44,476 nt of DNA from Caldiserica bacterium UBA646 (GCA_002299965.1 DBOM01000069.1:1-44476); one strand, 5' to 3'. Shown: positions 22,715-32,011, numbered from the stretch's first letter. Program-made: numbers and translations. Notes: generated from the letters alone by a model not told the origin.

Positions 22715-24595
22715 ATGGATAATTTTTATCTTACAACCGCCATTTACTATGTAAATGATAAACCACATATGGGGTCCGTGTCCGAAGCTATCTCGGCAGA
22801 TATTATTGCAAGGTTTAAAAGGCTTGAAGGCAAGGATGTATTTTTTTCCACCGGCACGGATGAACACGCCCAAAAAATTGAAGACCGCGCTAAAGAAGAA
22901 GGTATCGATCCACAACTCTTCGTAGATAAAGCAAGTAAAACATGGAAAGACCTATTCAATATGTTTGGCATTTCCTATACAAGATTCATAAGGACAAGCG
23001 ATGCTGATCATATAAAAGTAGTCAAGCATTTCTTCCAAACACTATACGATAAAGGAGACATATACCTTGGAGAATATGAGGGCTGGTACTGTGTAAGAGA
23101 TGCCACGTTCCTGAAAGATTCAGATTTAAAGAGTGGAAAGTGTCCAATCTGTGGAGAAAAAGTACAAAAAATAAACGAAACAAATTATTTTTTTCGATTA
23201 AGCAAATATGAAAAACCGCTACTTAAGTACTATGAAGAACACAAGGATTTTCTGCGTCCAGAATCTCGATACAACGAAGTAATGAATGTAATAAAATCAG
23301 GGCTTCAAGACATTTCCGTCTCAAGAAAATCTTTCAAATTCGGTACACCTGTGCCGTTTGACAAGGACCATACCATATATGTCTGGTTTGACGCATTGCT
23401 AAATTATCTTACAGCTATCGATTTTTTAAAAGATGAAGAAAAATTCAATAAATATTGGCCTGCAGATTTACACCTGGTAGGAAAAGATATCACGCGCTTT
23501 CACGGAATAATATGGCCTGCCATGCTTATGAGCTATGGATTGCCTCTCCCAAAGGAAATATTTGCCCACGGCTTCTGGAACCTGGAAGGAGAAAAAATGT
23601 CTAAATCAAAAGGCAATGTAGTCAATCCTATAGACTTTGTAAAAGAATTTTCAAAAAAAGCAGGTATAGATATCGAAACAGCGGTTGATGTTACACGTTT
23701 CTACCTTTCAAAAGAGATATCCTTTGGGTTAGATGGCAATTTTACAATGGATACTTTCTATAGGCGATATAATTCTGATCTTGCCAATGATTTTGGAAAT
23801 TTAATTAATAGAACTACTACCATGTTATATAAATATAAAGACGGTGCAGTCCCTGAAGAAATGGTAAGAGATGAAAAAATAATAAACTTTATTAACGAGC
23901 AAGAAAAGATATACCTAAAAGAAATGGACAAATACAATTTTTCCCAGGCTCTAGATGCCGTTTGGAATATAATCAACACACTGAATAATTACATTCAAAC
24001 AAAAACTCCATGGAAACTGGAAGACAATCAAGACGCACTTTCATCCATACTTTACACGCTGCTCGAAGGAATAAGACACATTACCATACTTCTTGCCCCA
24101 TTCATGCCGTTTACAACAAAAAAAGTGTTAAAAACATTTCAGGACGATCCTGCAAGTATAAAAAAAATGGAATGGGGACAGCTAAAAGTCGGTATTAAAA
24201 TAGAAAAATTACCCCCAATTTTCCCGCGGTTAAAGAGAGAAACAGCAGATGAAGAAAATGGTAAGGAAGAAAATTTCATTTCACACGAAGATTTTGCAAA
24301 ACTTGATCTGAGAGTAGCACAAATTATTGCAGCAGAAAAAGTACAAGAGTCACAAAAACTCATAAAGCTTCGTATTTCACTTGGAGATGAGGAAAGAACG
24401 ATTGTGGGGGGAATCGCCCTTCACTATGAACCGGAACAATTGATCGGAAAAAAAATTATTATTGTAAAAAATCTAAAACCAAGAAAACTTATGGGTGTCA
24501 CTTCTTACGGAATGTTGTTGGCTGCAAGTGATGAAAATAATCTTTCACTTCTTATCCTTGATAAAGATGTGAAGGAGGGATCAAAGATTAGCTAA
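22715..24595 (+). CDS. metG: methionyl-tRNA synthetase with C-terminal tRNA-binding domain
   Basis: Class I synthetase of 626 aa. The HIGH-type motif reads PHMGS at residues 17-21; KMSKS is at 294-298. The zinc-knuckle region (126-146) reads YCVRDAT...CPICG, where the second Cys of the first pair is Asp. The anticodon-binding helical domain spans about 370-510. A Trbp111-like OB-fold (about 530-626, DFAKLDLRVAQIIAAEKV) boosts tRNA binding and dimerisation. AAAGGAG precedes ATG 22715. Its stop overlaps the tatD ATG (TAATG); metG-tatD is a common bacterial pair. Confidence 0.97.
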   Translation: MDNFYLTTAIYYVNDKPHMGSVSEAISADIIARFKRLEGKDVFFSTGTDEHAQKIEDRAKEEGIDPQLFVDKASKTWKDLFNMFGISYTRFIRTSDADHIKVVKHFFQTLYDKGDIYLGEYEGWYCVRDATFLKDSDLKSGKCPICGEKVQKINETNYFFRLSKYEKPLLKYYEEHKDFLRPESRYNEVMNVIKSGLQDISVSRKSFKFGTPVPFDKDHTIYVWFDALLNYLTAIDFLKDEEKFNKYWPADLHLVGKDITRFHGIIWPAMLMSYGLPLPKEIFAHGFWNLEGEKMSKSKGNVVNPIDFVKEFSKKAGIDIETAVDVTRFYLSKEISFGLDGNFTMDTFYRRYNSDLANDFGNLINRTTTMLYKYKDGAVPEEMVRDEKIINFINEQEKIYLKEMDKYNFSQALDAVWNIINTLNNYIQTKTPWKLEDNQDALSSILYTLLEGIRHITILLAPFMPFTTKKVLKTFQDDPASIKKMEWGQLKVGIKIEKLPPIFPRLKRETADEENGKEENFISHEDFAKLDLRVAQIIAAEKVQESQKLIKLRISLGDEERTIVGGIALHYEPEQLIGKKIIIVKNLKPRKLMGVTSYGMLLAASDENNLSLLILDKDVKEGSKIS

Positions 24596-25392
24596 TGTAT
24601 ATAGACTCTCATGCCCATCTGCTAAAAAAAGAATATGGCAACAACTTAGAGTCGGTCATCGAAGATAGTGAAAAAACATTATTTGCTGTAAATAATATAG
24701 CATATGACATGGAGAGCTCGAGGGAAGTAGTATCCCTCTCTCAAAATAGCTCGCTATTTGGCAGTGTCGGAATACATCCTTATGATGCATTCTCCCTTGA
24801 TAAATCCTCCGAAGAAGAACTTGCTACCCTTGCATCCTATAAAAAAATTATTGCAATAGGAGAAATAGGGTTAGACTATTTTAGAAATATCACGAATTTC
24901 TCTTTACAAAAAAAGATATTTGAAAAACAAATCATCATTGCTAAGTCGCTAAACATGCCATTCATAGTACATTCAAGAAATGCGTTTAATGACACAATTT
25001 CAATAATTAAAAGTGTAGGATATTTAAACGGCGTATTTCATTCCTTTGACTATGGCTCAGAAGAAGCAGAAAAAGTTATGGATCTTGGTATGTACATATC
25101 ATTCTCTGGCATGCTTACATTTAAAAAGAGGGAAGATTTAAGGGAAGCAGCAAAAATAGTGCCAATCAATAAAGTTCTACTGGAAACCGATTCTCCATAT
25201 CTTGCCCCTGTACCTGAAAGAGGCAAAAAAAACTTACCTATTTTTGTAAAATACATCTATGCGGAATTTGCAAATTTAAGAAACATTTCGCAAGACGAAT
25301 TACAATATATAATTGTTAAAAACTTTAAAGATATTTTCCCAAAAAGTAAAAAGATATTAACTGAAAAGGAGAAAGTAGATTTAAAATTTTAA
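24595..25392 (+). CDS. tatD: TatD-family metal-dependent hydrolase/DNase
   Basis: TIM-barrel metallohydrolase of 265 aa. Metal residues: DSHAHL at the N-terminus, Glu in GEIGLDYF, His in FIVHSRNA, His in FHSFDYG, and Asp in ETDSPYLAP. Relatives act as 3'-5' exonucleases or D-Tyr-tRNA/DNA-repair nucleases. Coupled to metG by a one-base overlap. Confidence 0.96.
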   Translation: MYIDSHAHLLKKEYGNNLESVIEDSEKTLFAVNNIAYDMESSREVVSLSQNSSLFGSVGIHPYDAFSLDKSSEEELATLASYKKIIAIGEIGLDYFRNITNFSLQKKIFEKQIIIAKSLNMPFIVHSRNAFNDTISIIKSVGYLNGVFHSFDYGSEEAEKVMDLGMYISFSGMLTFKKREDLREAAKIVPINKVLLETDSPYLAPVPERGKKNLPIFVKYIYAEFANLRNISQDELQYIIVKNFKDIFPKSKKILTEKEKVDLKF

Positions 25393-25409
25393 AAAGATAA
25401 AAATAACGC

Positions 25410-25437
25410 TTGCTCTAAATAAAAAATATTGTACACT
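25410..25437 (+). promoter_or_regulatory. promoter of the nuoEFG-like operon
   Basis: -35 TTGCTC (25410-25415), a 16-bp spacer and -10 TACACT (25432-25437). The leader is about 64 nt to GTG 25508, which has AAGGAGG upstream. The match is moderate; the 16-bp spacing agrees with the other promoters. Confidence 0.45.
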
Positions 25438-25507
25438 GCATTTCGGATCTGCGGTAATTATTAAAAACATAGTTAGATGATAAAATTTAAAGACAAGGAG
25501 GATTAAA

Positions 25508-25975
25508 GTGGGTACAGACCTTTTTGAAATTGAAAAAATAATTAAAAAATACCGTAAAGAAAAAGGTGCTTTAATTCCGTTACTACAAAACATTCAATCT
25601 GTTTTCGGATATATTCCGAGAGAATCAGTAGAATTAATATCCAAAGAACTATCAATTTATCCAGTAGAAATTTATGAAATACTAACATTTTATGCACAGT
25701 TTCACCTCACCCCGAGGGGAAAACATACAATTAAAGTTTGCCAGGGAACTGCTTGCCATGTCATGGGAGGTAAAGAACTCCTTGATTTCATAGAGAATAA
25801 ATTAAAAATCAAGGAAGGCGAAACCACAAAAGATAATCTATTTTCCTTAGAAAGAGTGGCCTGCCTTGGATGTTGTGGTATGGCGCCCGTAATTGTAATT
25901 GACGACAACTTCTACGGAAGATGTAAAATCCAGGAAATAGCCCAATTATTGCAAAAGTATCGGGAGGTAAAATAG
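25508..25975 (+). CDS. NuoE/HydC-like [2Fe-2S] subunit
   Basis: Small subunit of an NAD(H)-linked flavin/Fe-S complex; 155 aa. An N-terminal helical part (FEIEKIIKKYRKEKGALIP) precedes a thioredoxin-like ferredoxin domain with four Cys ligands: VCQGTACHVMGG and ACLGCCGMAPV. The start is GTG 25508 set by AAGGAGG. The stop is followed directly by the NuoF-like ATG. With the two downstream genes it fits the electron-bifurcating transhydrogenase (Stn-like) or HydABC-type modules; no H-cluster hydrogenase subunit is present. Confidence 0.93.
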   Translation: MGTDLFEIEKIIKKYRKEKGALIPLLQNIQSVFGYIPRESVELISKELSIYPVEIYEILTFYAQFHLTPRGKHTIKVCQGTACHVMGGKELLDFIENKLKIKEGETTKDNLFSLERVACLGCCGMAPVIVIDDNFYGRCKIQEIAQLLQKYREVK

Positions 25976-27730
25976 ATGCAAAATACAATACTTATCTGCA
26001 TGGGAACAAGCGGTATTTCAGCAGGAGCTGAAAATGTTGCCAAAAATTTTGAAATTGAGCTAAAAAATAGAAATTTGCGTGAAAAGTACAAAATTGTAAG
26101 AACAGGAGATAGAGGGTTATTCCGAGATGTATTAGTTGACATTATTACACCAGAACTCGGGAGAATTACATACGAATACATAAAGCCCGAACATGTTCCT
26201 CAAATCGTAGAGGAACATCTCATAAAAAACAAACCAGTTGCAAAGCTGCAAGCAGGAGATGATTACAAACAATTTTTTGCAAAACAACAAAGAATTGTAC
26301 TTTCCAATTGCGGAGAAATTGATCCTGAAAATATTGAAGATTACATAAAACACGATGGTTACAAAGCCTTAAGTAAAGCTCTCGGTATGGCCCCAGATGA
26401 AATCATCCAGGAGATTGAACTCTCTGGCCTGAGAGGCAGGGGCGGAGCCGGATTTTCTACAGGGTTAAAATGGCGATATTGTAGATCTCCTAAAAGTGAT
26501 ATCAAATATGTAGTGTGCAATGCCGATGAAGGCGATCCAGGCGCTTTTATGGACAGAAGTGTTCTGGAAGGAGATCCACATGCTGTAATCGAGGGAATGG
26601 CCATAGCAGGTCATGCCATTGGTGCACAAGAAGGCTTTATTTATTGTCGGGCAGAATATCCATTAGCTATAAAGAGATTGGAGATAGCAATTTCGCAATC
26701 AAAAACAAAAGGATTTTTAGGAAATAATATATTGGGTAGTAAGTTTTCATTTGATATCAAAATCAAACAAGGTGCCGGAGCATTTGTATGTGGAGAAGAA
26801 ACAGCCCTCCTTGCGTCAATTGAAGGCCATGCAGGAAGGCCAAAGCCAAGACCCCCGTTTCCTGCACAAAAAGGATTATGGGATAAACCAACCCTTATTA
26901 ATAACGTAGAGACACTTGCCAACATCAGACATATTATCATGAAAGGATCAAAATGGTTTGCTTCCATAGGAACTGAAAAGAGTAAAGGAACAAAAGTTTT
27001 TGCTCTTGCCGGCAAGGTTAAAAACACGGGTTTAGCAGAAGTTCCAATGGGAACAACCATTCGTGAGCTTATATTTGGTCCAGGAGGTGGAATGTCAAAA
27101 AGGGGCGCAAAACTTAAAGCCGTACAGATTGGTGGTCCTTCAGGTGGATGCCTTCCCGATAGTCTTGCAGACACTCCTATTGACTATGAATCCATTACAA
27201 AAACTGGAGCTATTATGGGATCGGGAGGAATGATTGTAATGGATGAAAGTACCTGTATGGTCGATATAGCAAAGTTTTTTCTAAACTTTACAGTAGAAGA
27301 ATCGTGTGGAAAATGTGTGCCATGCAGAATAGGATTAAAAAGAATGTTGGAAATTATCGAGAAAATAGCCAAAGGAGAAGGCAAGAAGGAACATATGGAC
27401 TTTCTATATGAAGCAAGCAACACAATAAAAAATACTTCGCTTTGCGGACTTGGGCAAACAGCCCCTAATCCGGTGTTAACAACTCTGAAATATTTTCACG
27501 ATGAATATGAAGCTCACATCTTAGAAAAAAGATGTCCGGCTCATGTATGTGTAGATCTTATAAAGTTTGAAGTTGACAAAGAAAAATGTATAAAATGCGG
27601 TCAATGCTACAAAGCATGTCCAGTTGACGCAATTAATTGGGAAAAAGGTGAGTATGCAGCGATTGACAAGGATAAATGCATAAAATGCAAAGCATGCATT
27701 GAGGTATGTCCAGTAGGAGGCATAGAATGA
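25976..27730 (+). CDS. NuoF/HydB-like NADH- and FMN-binding subunit with 2[4Fe-4S] tail
   Basis: 584-aa flavoprotein. Domains: a degenerate thioredoxin-like ferredoxin (1-90), then the FMN/NADH Rossmann domain with LRGRGGAGFSTGLKW (152-166), CNADEGDPGAFMDR and CGEETALLASIEG. SLBB and the [4Fe-4S] motif SCGKCVPCR follow, then a C-terminal 2[4Fe-4S] ferredoxin (CIKCGQCYKACP and CIKCKACIEVCP). In the N-terminal domain only Cys8 remains; the other three ligand positions are Gly13, Asp45 and Phe49, so the [2Fe-2S] cluster of HydB-type proteins is presumably missing. It is the probable NADH site of the complex. Its stop overlaps the next ATG as ATGA. Confidence 0.94.
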   Translation: MQNTILICMGTSGISAGAENVAKNFEIELKNRNLREKYKIVRTGDRGLFRDVLVDIITPELGRITYEYIKPEHVPQIVEEHLIKNKPVAKLQAGDDYKQFFAKQQRIVLSNCGEIDPENIEDYIKHDGYKALSKALGMAPDEIIQEIELSGLRGRGGAGFSTGLKWRYCRSPKSDIKYVVCNADEGDPGAFMDRSVLEGDPHAVIEGMAIAGHAIGAQEGFIYCRAEYPLAIKRLEIAISQSKTKGFLGNNILGSKFSFDIKIKQGAGAFVCGEETALLASIEGHAGRPKPRPPFPAQKGLWDKPTLINNVETLANIRHIIMKGSKWFASIGTEKSKGTKVFALAGKVKNTGLAEVPMGTTIRELIFGPGGGMSKRGAKLKAVQIGGPSGGCLPDSLADTPIDYESITKTGAIMGSGGMIVMDESTCMVDIAKFFLNFTVEESCGKCVPCRIGLKRMLEIIEKIAKGEGKKEHMDFLYEASNTIKNTSLCGLGQTAPNPVLTTLKYFHDEYEAHILEKRCPAHVCVDLIKFEVDKEKCIKCGQCYKACPVDAINWEKGEYAAIDKDKCIKCKACIEVCPVGGIE

Positions 27731-29817
27731 TCACATTAAAAATTGATGATAAGAAACTACTAGTTAAAAAAGGTACAACAGTATTTGAAGCAGCGCTCCA
27801 AAACAACCTCTATATACCTAACTTATGCTACCATCCAGATCTATCTCCAATAGGTGCATGCCGATTGTGTGTTGTAGAAATAGAAGGAATGAAGGGCTTC
27901 CCCACTGCCTGTACAACTGAGGCAAGAGAGAGAATGGTAGTGCATACGAACACTACAAAACTACAAGAATTCCGGAAGAATATTATTTGGTTTATTCTAA
28001 GTGAATATCCTGATCAGCTAAACGAAACAACGCAATTAAAGAAAGTTGTCGACTTCATAGGGGCAAAAGAACTATTGCCAGGATACATGCCGCCTAAAAG
28101 AAATTTGCCAATTCGCGAAGACGACCCACTGTTTTTAAGAGATCCCAATAAATGTATTCTCTGTGACCGCTGTGTCAGAATATGCCAGGATGTTCGAGGC
28201 GTAGGCGCAATTGGATACGTAAATCGAGGCATTAACACCATCGTAACTACCCCTTTTGAGATATCTATGGCAGATGCAGATTGTAAGTTCTGCGGAGCAT
28301 GCGTAGAAGTATGCCCTGCCGAGGCATTGACTGACAGAGAAAAGTTTGAGCCAGAGGAACGTGAAGCAAAACTCGTGCCCTGCAAAAATAGTTGCCCTGC
28401 AAAAATAGATATCCCTCGGTATGTAAAATTAATTGCAGAAGGAAAGTTTCAGGACAGTATCGAAGTAATAAGAGAAAAAGTTCCTTTTCCGAATGTATTG
28501 GGTTATGTATGCACCCATCCCTGCGAAGAAGCATGTCGTAGAGAAAAAATAAATGAACCAATAGGGATAAGAGAATTAAAAAAGTATGCAGCAAGTAGAG
28601 ACAGTTATCGGTGGAAAGAAAAACTAGCTATCACTCCTGATACAGGAAAAAAAGTTGCAATTATTGGATCAGGGCCTGGTGGTTTAACCGCTGCGTGGTT
28701 TTTAAGAACATTGGGTTATTCGGTAACTATCTTTGAATCTCTATCCGAAGCTGGAGGAATGATGAGAATGGCTATCCCTAAATATCGATTGCCACGAGAA
28801 ATTTTAGATAAAGAAATTGAAGAGGTAGAAAATATTGGAGTACAAATAAAACTCAATACAAAAATAGAATCACTCGATGAACTATTCAATCAAGACTTTA
28901 ATGCAATCTTTGTAGCCATAGGAGCTACTAAAGGAATGAAAATGAAAATTCCAGGTGAAGATAGTCCAAAAGTATTAGATGGTTTATCCGCCCTGAAAGC
29001 AATAAATTTTGAAGAGAAGATTGATATTAAAGGTACAGTTATAGTCGTTGGTGGAGGAAATGTTGCCATAGATGTAGCGCGCAGCGTACTACGAAAAGGG
29101 GCAGAAAAGGTTGTTATACTGTACCGGCGCACGCAAAAAGAAATGCCTGCAGCAGAAGAAGAAATAGAAGAAGCTTTAAAAGAAGGTATTGAAATAAAGT
29201 TTCTTGTAACCCCGAAAAGCGTAACTGACAAAAATGATAATTTAGAAATAGAATGCATAAAAATGGAATTAGGCGAACCTGACGCTAGCGGCAGAAGAAG
29301 GCCAATAGAAATCAAAGACAGCGAATTTACACTCAAAGCCGATAAATTAATAATGGCAATCGGACAAAGATCTGCTGTACCAGAAGGGTTTGAGCTTCAA
29401 TTAAATAAAAAAGGAACAATTCAGGCAGATGAAGAAACTCTTACGTGCTCACAAAAAGGTGTATTCGCAGGGGGAGATGTAGTAAGCGGGCCAGCATCTA
29501 TAATCGAGGCTATACAACACGGAAGAATAGCGGCCTCAGAGATCGATAAATTTTTAGGGGGATCAGGACAAATTGAACAAAAATTCGTGCTGGAAGATGA
29601 AGAGAACCCCTATATAGGAAGAGAAGAAAAATTCGCATACAAAAAAAGAATTAACATACCTACTCTCCCGGTAGATAAAAGACAAAACAACTTTGCATTA
29701 GTAGAGCTTGGCATAGATGAAAAATTAGCAATGGATGAAGCAAAACGATGCTTAAAATGCCAATTGCGATTAAAAATTTCCCAGGCACCCTTACCTCCAG
29801 AACGTCAAACAGAATAG
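27727..29817 (+). CDS. NuoG-type ferredoxin fused to NfnB/GltD-type flavoprotein
   Basis: 696-aa fusion. Residues 1-75: [2Fe-2S] plant-type ferredoxin (Cys34, 45, 48, 62). Residues 140-200: 2[4Fe-4S] ferredoxin (CILCDRCVRIC, CKFCGACVEVC). The His/Cys motif of NuoG between them is absent. Residues 215-290: GltD-type Fe-S domain (CKNSCPAKIDIP, CTHPCEEAC). Then an FAD fold (AIIGSGPGGLTAAW), an NAD(P) fold (VVGGGNVAIDVARS) and FAGGDVVSGPASIIEAI. This is the architecture of NfnB/GltD plus a NuoG-like head, as in the Stn-type transhydrogenase (recalled). ATG 27727 is chosen because AGGAGG lies 6 nt upstream and it overlaps the previous stop; ATG 27706 would place that Shine-Dalgarno inside the gene. 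Confidence 0.9.
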   Translation: MITLKIDDKKLLVKKGTTVFEAALQNNLYIPNLCYHPDLSPIGACRLCVVEIEGMKGFPTACTTEARERMVVHTNTTKLQEFRKNIIWFILSEYPDQLNETTQLKKVVDFIGAKELLPGYMPPKRNLPIREDDPLFLRDPNKCILCDRCVRICQDVRGVGAIGYVNRGINTIVTTPFEISMADADCKFCGACVEVCPAEALTDREKFEPEEREAKLVPCKNSCPAKIDIPRYVKLIAEGKFQDSIEVIREKVPFPNVLGYVCTHPCEEACRREKINEPIGIRELKKYAASRDSYRWKEKLAITPDTGKKVAIIGSGPGGLTAAWFLRTLGYSVTIFESLSEAGGMMRMAIPKYRLPREILDKEIEEVENIGVQIKLNTKIESLDELFNQDFNAIFVAIGATKGMKMKIPGEDSPKVLDGLSALKAINFEEKIDIKGTVIVVGGGNVAIDVARSVLRKGAEKVVILYRRTQKEMPAAEEEIEEALKEGIEIKFLVTPKSVTDKNDNLEIECIKMELGEPDASGRRRPIEIKDSEFTLKADKLIMAIGQRSAVPEGFELQLNKKGTIQADEETLTCSQKGVFAGGDVVSGPASIIEAIQHGRIAASEIDKFLGGSGQIEQKFVLEDEENPYIGREEKFAYKKRINIPTLPVDKRQNNFALVELGIDEKLAMDEAKRCLKCQLRLKISQAPLPPERQTE

Positions 29818-29916
29818 ATATATAAACAACGCATCACCATTACTTATTGAATGCAACAATGTAAAGTGTAGCAAATAATTAAAGCGAATAGATACCAAAT
29901 CCTGTAAACCAGAAAG

Positions 29917-29944
29917 TTTAATAAACCAACAACTCTGATATACT
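29917..29944 (+). promoter_or_regulatory. candidate promoter for the amrS-to-radical-SAM unit
   Basis: Extended -10 TGA-TATACT (29936-29944) with a weak -35 TTTAAT (29917-29922) at 16-bp spacing. The 171-bp gap before amrS holds no other gene or strong structure that I can see. Confidence 0.35.
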
Positions 29945-29988
29945 AAATTAATAGAAACAGAGTTTGTATTATATGGGAGATGAACACA

Positions 29989-31008
29989 ATGGAAGAGGCA
30001 CTTTTATACGAGACGCTTTCAAATGGCAAAGTGCAGTGTAATCTATGCCATTTCCAATGCATAATTCCTGAAAACAAAACAGGTATTTGTAAAGTACGCA
30101 TAAACAATAAAGGCAAACTTTACACAATACTTGACTCGTATGTTTCCTCCGTTCAGGTAGACCCGATTGAGAAAAAACCACTTTTCCACTTCCATCCCGG
30201 GACAAGTGCGCTCTCTCTTGGCACCTGGAGTTGCAACTTTAGCTGTAGGGGATGCCAAAATCACAATATTTCACGCTTTTACTCATCAGAAAATATTAAA
30301 GATCTCAGCGAAGAGATTAGCCCACAAAAAGCAATTGAACTTGCAAAATCATATGGAGCAAAGGGCATTGCATGGACATACAATGAACCAACAATCTGGT
30401 TTGAATACACACTAGAAACAGCAAAACTTGCAAAAAAAGAAGGGCTTTACACTGTCTACGTAACAAATGGCTCTATAACAAAAAGAGGATTAGACCTAAT
30501 AGGCCCGTATCTCGACGCCTTCAGCGTAGACATAAAAGCATTCTCTGACGAAAACTACAGAAAAATCACTCCAATTTTTGATTGGCACAAAATATTAGAT
30601 ACGATCGTCTATGCAAAAACTAAGTGGAATATTCATATCGAAGTGGTGACAAACATTATACCAACCATCAATGATAGTGCCGAGGAAATGCAAAAGCTTG
30701 CAAAATGGATAAAAAACAACCTTGGCAAAGAAACGCCCTGGCATATAACAAGATTTTTTCCATATCTTGAGCTTTCGCACATTCCTCCCACTTCTATTAA
30801 AAAACTTGAAGAATTACACGATGTTGGGATAAAAGAAGGCCTTAACTTTGTATATGCAGGAAACATATTAGGGCATCCTTATGAAGACACATACTGCCCG
30901 CAATGCAAAAGAAGGGTTGTAAGTAGGCGTGGATTTAGTATTACCGAGAACAACGTGCACAACGGTAAATGTGATTTTTGTGGAAAGGAACTAAATATCA
31001 TTGAATAA
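29989..31008 (+). CDS. amrS: AmmeMemoRadiSam-system radical SAM enzyme
   Basis: Radical SAM protein (339 aa) of the pyruvate-formate-lyase-activase-like AmrS group. The N-terminal CNLCHFQC and FHFHPGTSALSLGT segments precede the cluster motif CNFSCRGC (Cys82, Cys86, Cys89). The C-terminal metal-binding part has CPQCKRR and CDFCGKEL. The reaction is unknown; partners AMMECR1 and Memo are not in the window. ATG 29989 is preferred, since GGGAG lies 9 nt upstream; ATG 29980 is too close to it. First gene of the long plus-strand unit. Confidence 0.88.
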   Translation: MEEALLYETLSNGKVQCNLCHFQCIIPENKTGICKVRINNKGKLYTILDSYVSSVQVDPIEKKPLFHFHPGTSALSLGTWSCNFSCRGCQNHNISRFYSSENIKDLSEEISPQKAIELAKSYGAKGIAWTYNEPTIWFEYTLETAKLAKKEGLYTVYVTNGSITKRGLDLIGPYLDAFSVDIKAFSDENYRKITPIFDWHKILDTIVYAKTKWNIHIEVVTNIIPTINDSAEEMQKLAKWIKNNLGKETPWHITRFFPYLELSHIPPTSIKKLEELHDVGIKEGLNFVYAGNILGHPYEDTYCPQCKRRVVSRRGFSITENNVHNGKCDFCGKELNIIE

Positions 31009-32011
31009 AAAAAGAAATATAGTCACAATATTAGGATGGATTTTTGTTGTATGCCTTATTATTTTTTCATTTATTAACAAAGCAGAAAAACCCCCTGCAA
31101 CAGCTGAATTATATGCAATGGATACAATCGTGGACATAAAAATATACGGCGCTAATAAAGAGGCAATTTTAAAAGAAGTCATTAAAAAAATAGAAGAAAT
31201 AAATAGCTATATAGATAGTTTTTCTCCCACTTCTGACATCCATAAAATAAATGAAAATGCAGGTATAAAAAATGTAACAGTACATCCCGAAACAGTTGCA
31301 ATAATAGAAAAAGCAATGGAACTTGCACGTAACACCAATGGGGCATTCAACCCTCTAATCACGCCTCTATCACAAATATGGGGATTTAGGGACAAAAATT
31401 ATAGAATCCCCTCTGAAAAAGAGATTGAAGATGCTTTAAATCTCACCGACTATAACGACATAATAATAAGCACGGATACTGTTTTTTTAAAAAAAGAGGG
31501 AGAAGCCTTGGATTTAGGAGGCATCGCAAAAGGATATACTTTGGATTGCCTAAAAGAAATTCTAGATAAAATGAATGGGGAAAGGGCCCTTATCAACATC
31601 GGAGGGAATATTTTACTCTATGGAACTCCTTCAGGCAAACAGTGGAAAATTGGCATAAAAAACCCAAGAGAAGACAGGATCATCGGTACTCTAAATATTG
31701 AAGGGACTACATTTGTTTCTACTTCCGGCGATTATGAGCGTTTTTTCATTAAAGACAACAAAAGATACTGTCATCTTATAAATCCATTTAATGGATACCC
31801 GGCAGATAAAATCTTTTCTGTCACTGTTGTATCTAACAAAGGTTATTACGGTGATGCACTTTCTACTGCTTTTTTTATAATAGGGAAAAATGAGGCATTG
31901 CAGGATGCAAAAAAGTTTGACGTTGATATTGTAGTAATTGATTGTGATTTAAATGTGTCCTGCAGCGAAGAATTAAAAGATTCTCTCATGCTTGAAAATG
32001 GAAAAGGGTGA
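31001..32011 (+). CDS. apbE: FAD:protein FMN transferase
   Basis: Attaches FMN covalently to Thr/Ser of target flavoproteins (RnfG/NqrC type), using FAD and Mg2+; acts outside the membrane. An N-terminal TM anchor (about 7-25) without a clear lipobox is followed by the ApbE fold with ALDLGGIAKGYTLD, ALINIGGN and NPFNGYPADKIF. The start is TTG 31001, overlapping the amrS stop by 8 nt with AAGGA 11 nt upstream; no other start keeps the TM segment. It precedes NusG_II and Gx genes, a neighbourhood common in Clostridia. No target gene is visible. Confidence 0.92.
   Translation: MNKKRNIVTILGWIFVVCLIIFSFINKAEKPPATAELYAMDTIVDIKIYGANKEAILKEVIKKIEEINSYIDSFSPTSDIHKINENAGIKNVTVHPETVAIIEKAMELARNTNGAFNPLITPLSQIWGFRDKNYRIPSEKEIEDALNLTDYNDIIISTDTVFLKKEGEALDLGGIAKGYTLDCLKEILDKMNGERALINIGGNILLYGTPSGKQWKIGIKNPREDRIIGTLNIEGTTFVSTSGDYERFFIKDNKRYCHLINPFNGYPADKIFSVTVVSNKGYYGDALSTAFFIIGKNEALQDAKKFDVDIVVIDCDLNVSCSEELKDSLMLENGKG

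Noticed and set aside
26641..27174. 177-codon open frame opposite the NuoF-like gene
   Set aside because: Shadow of a well-conserved FMN/NADH domain; no Shine-Dalgarno or recognisable protein.
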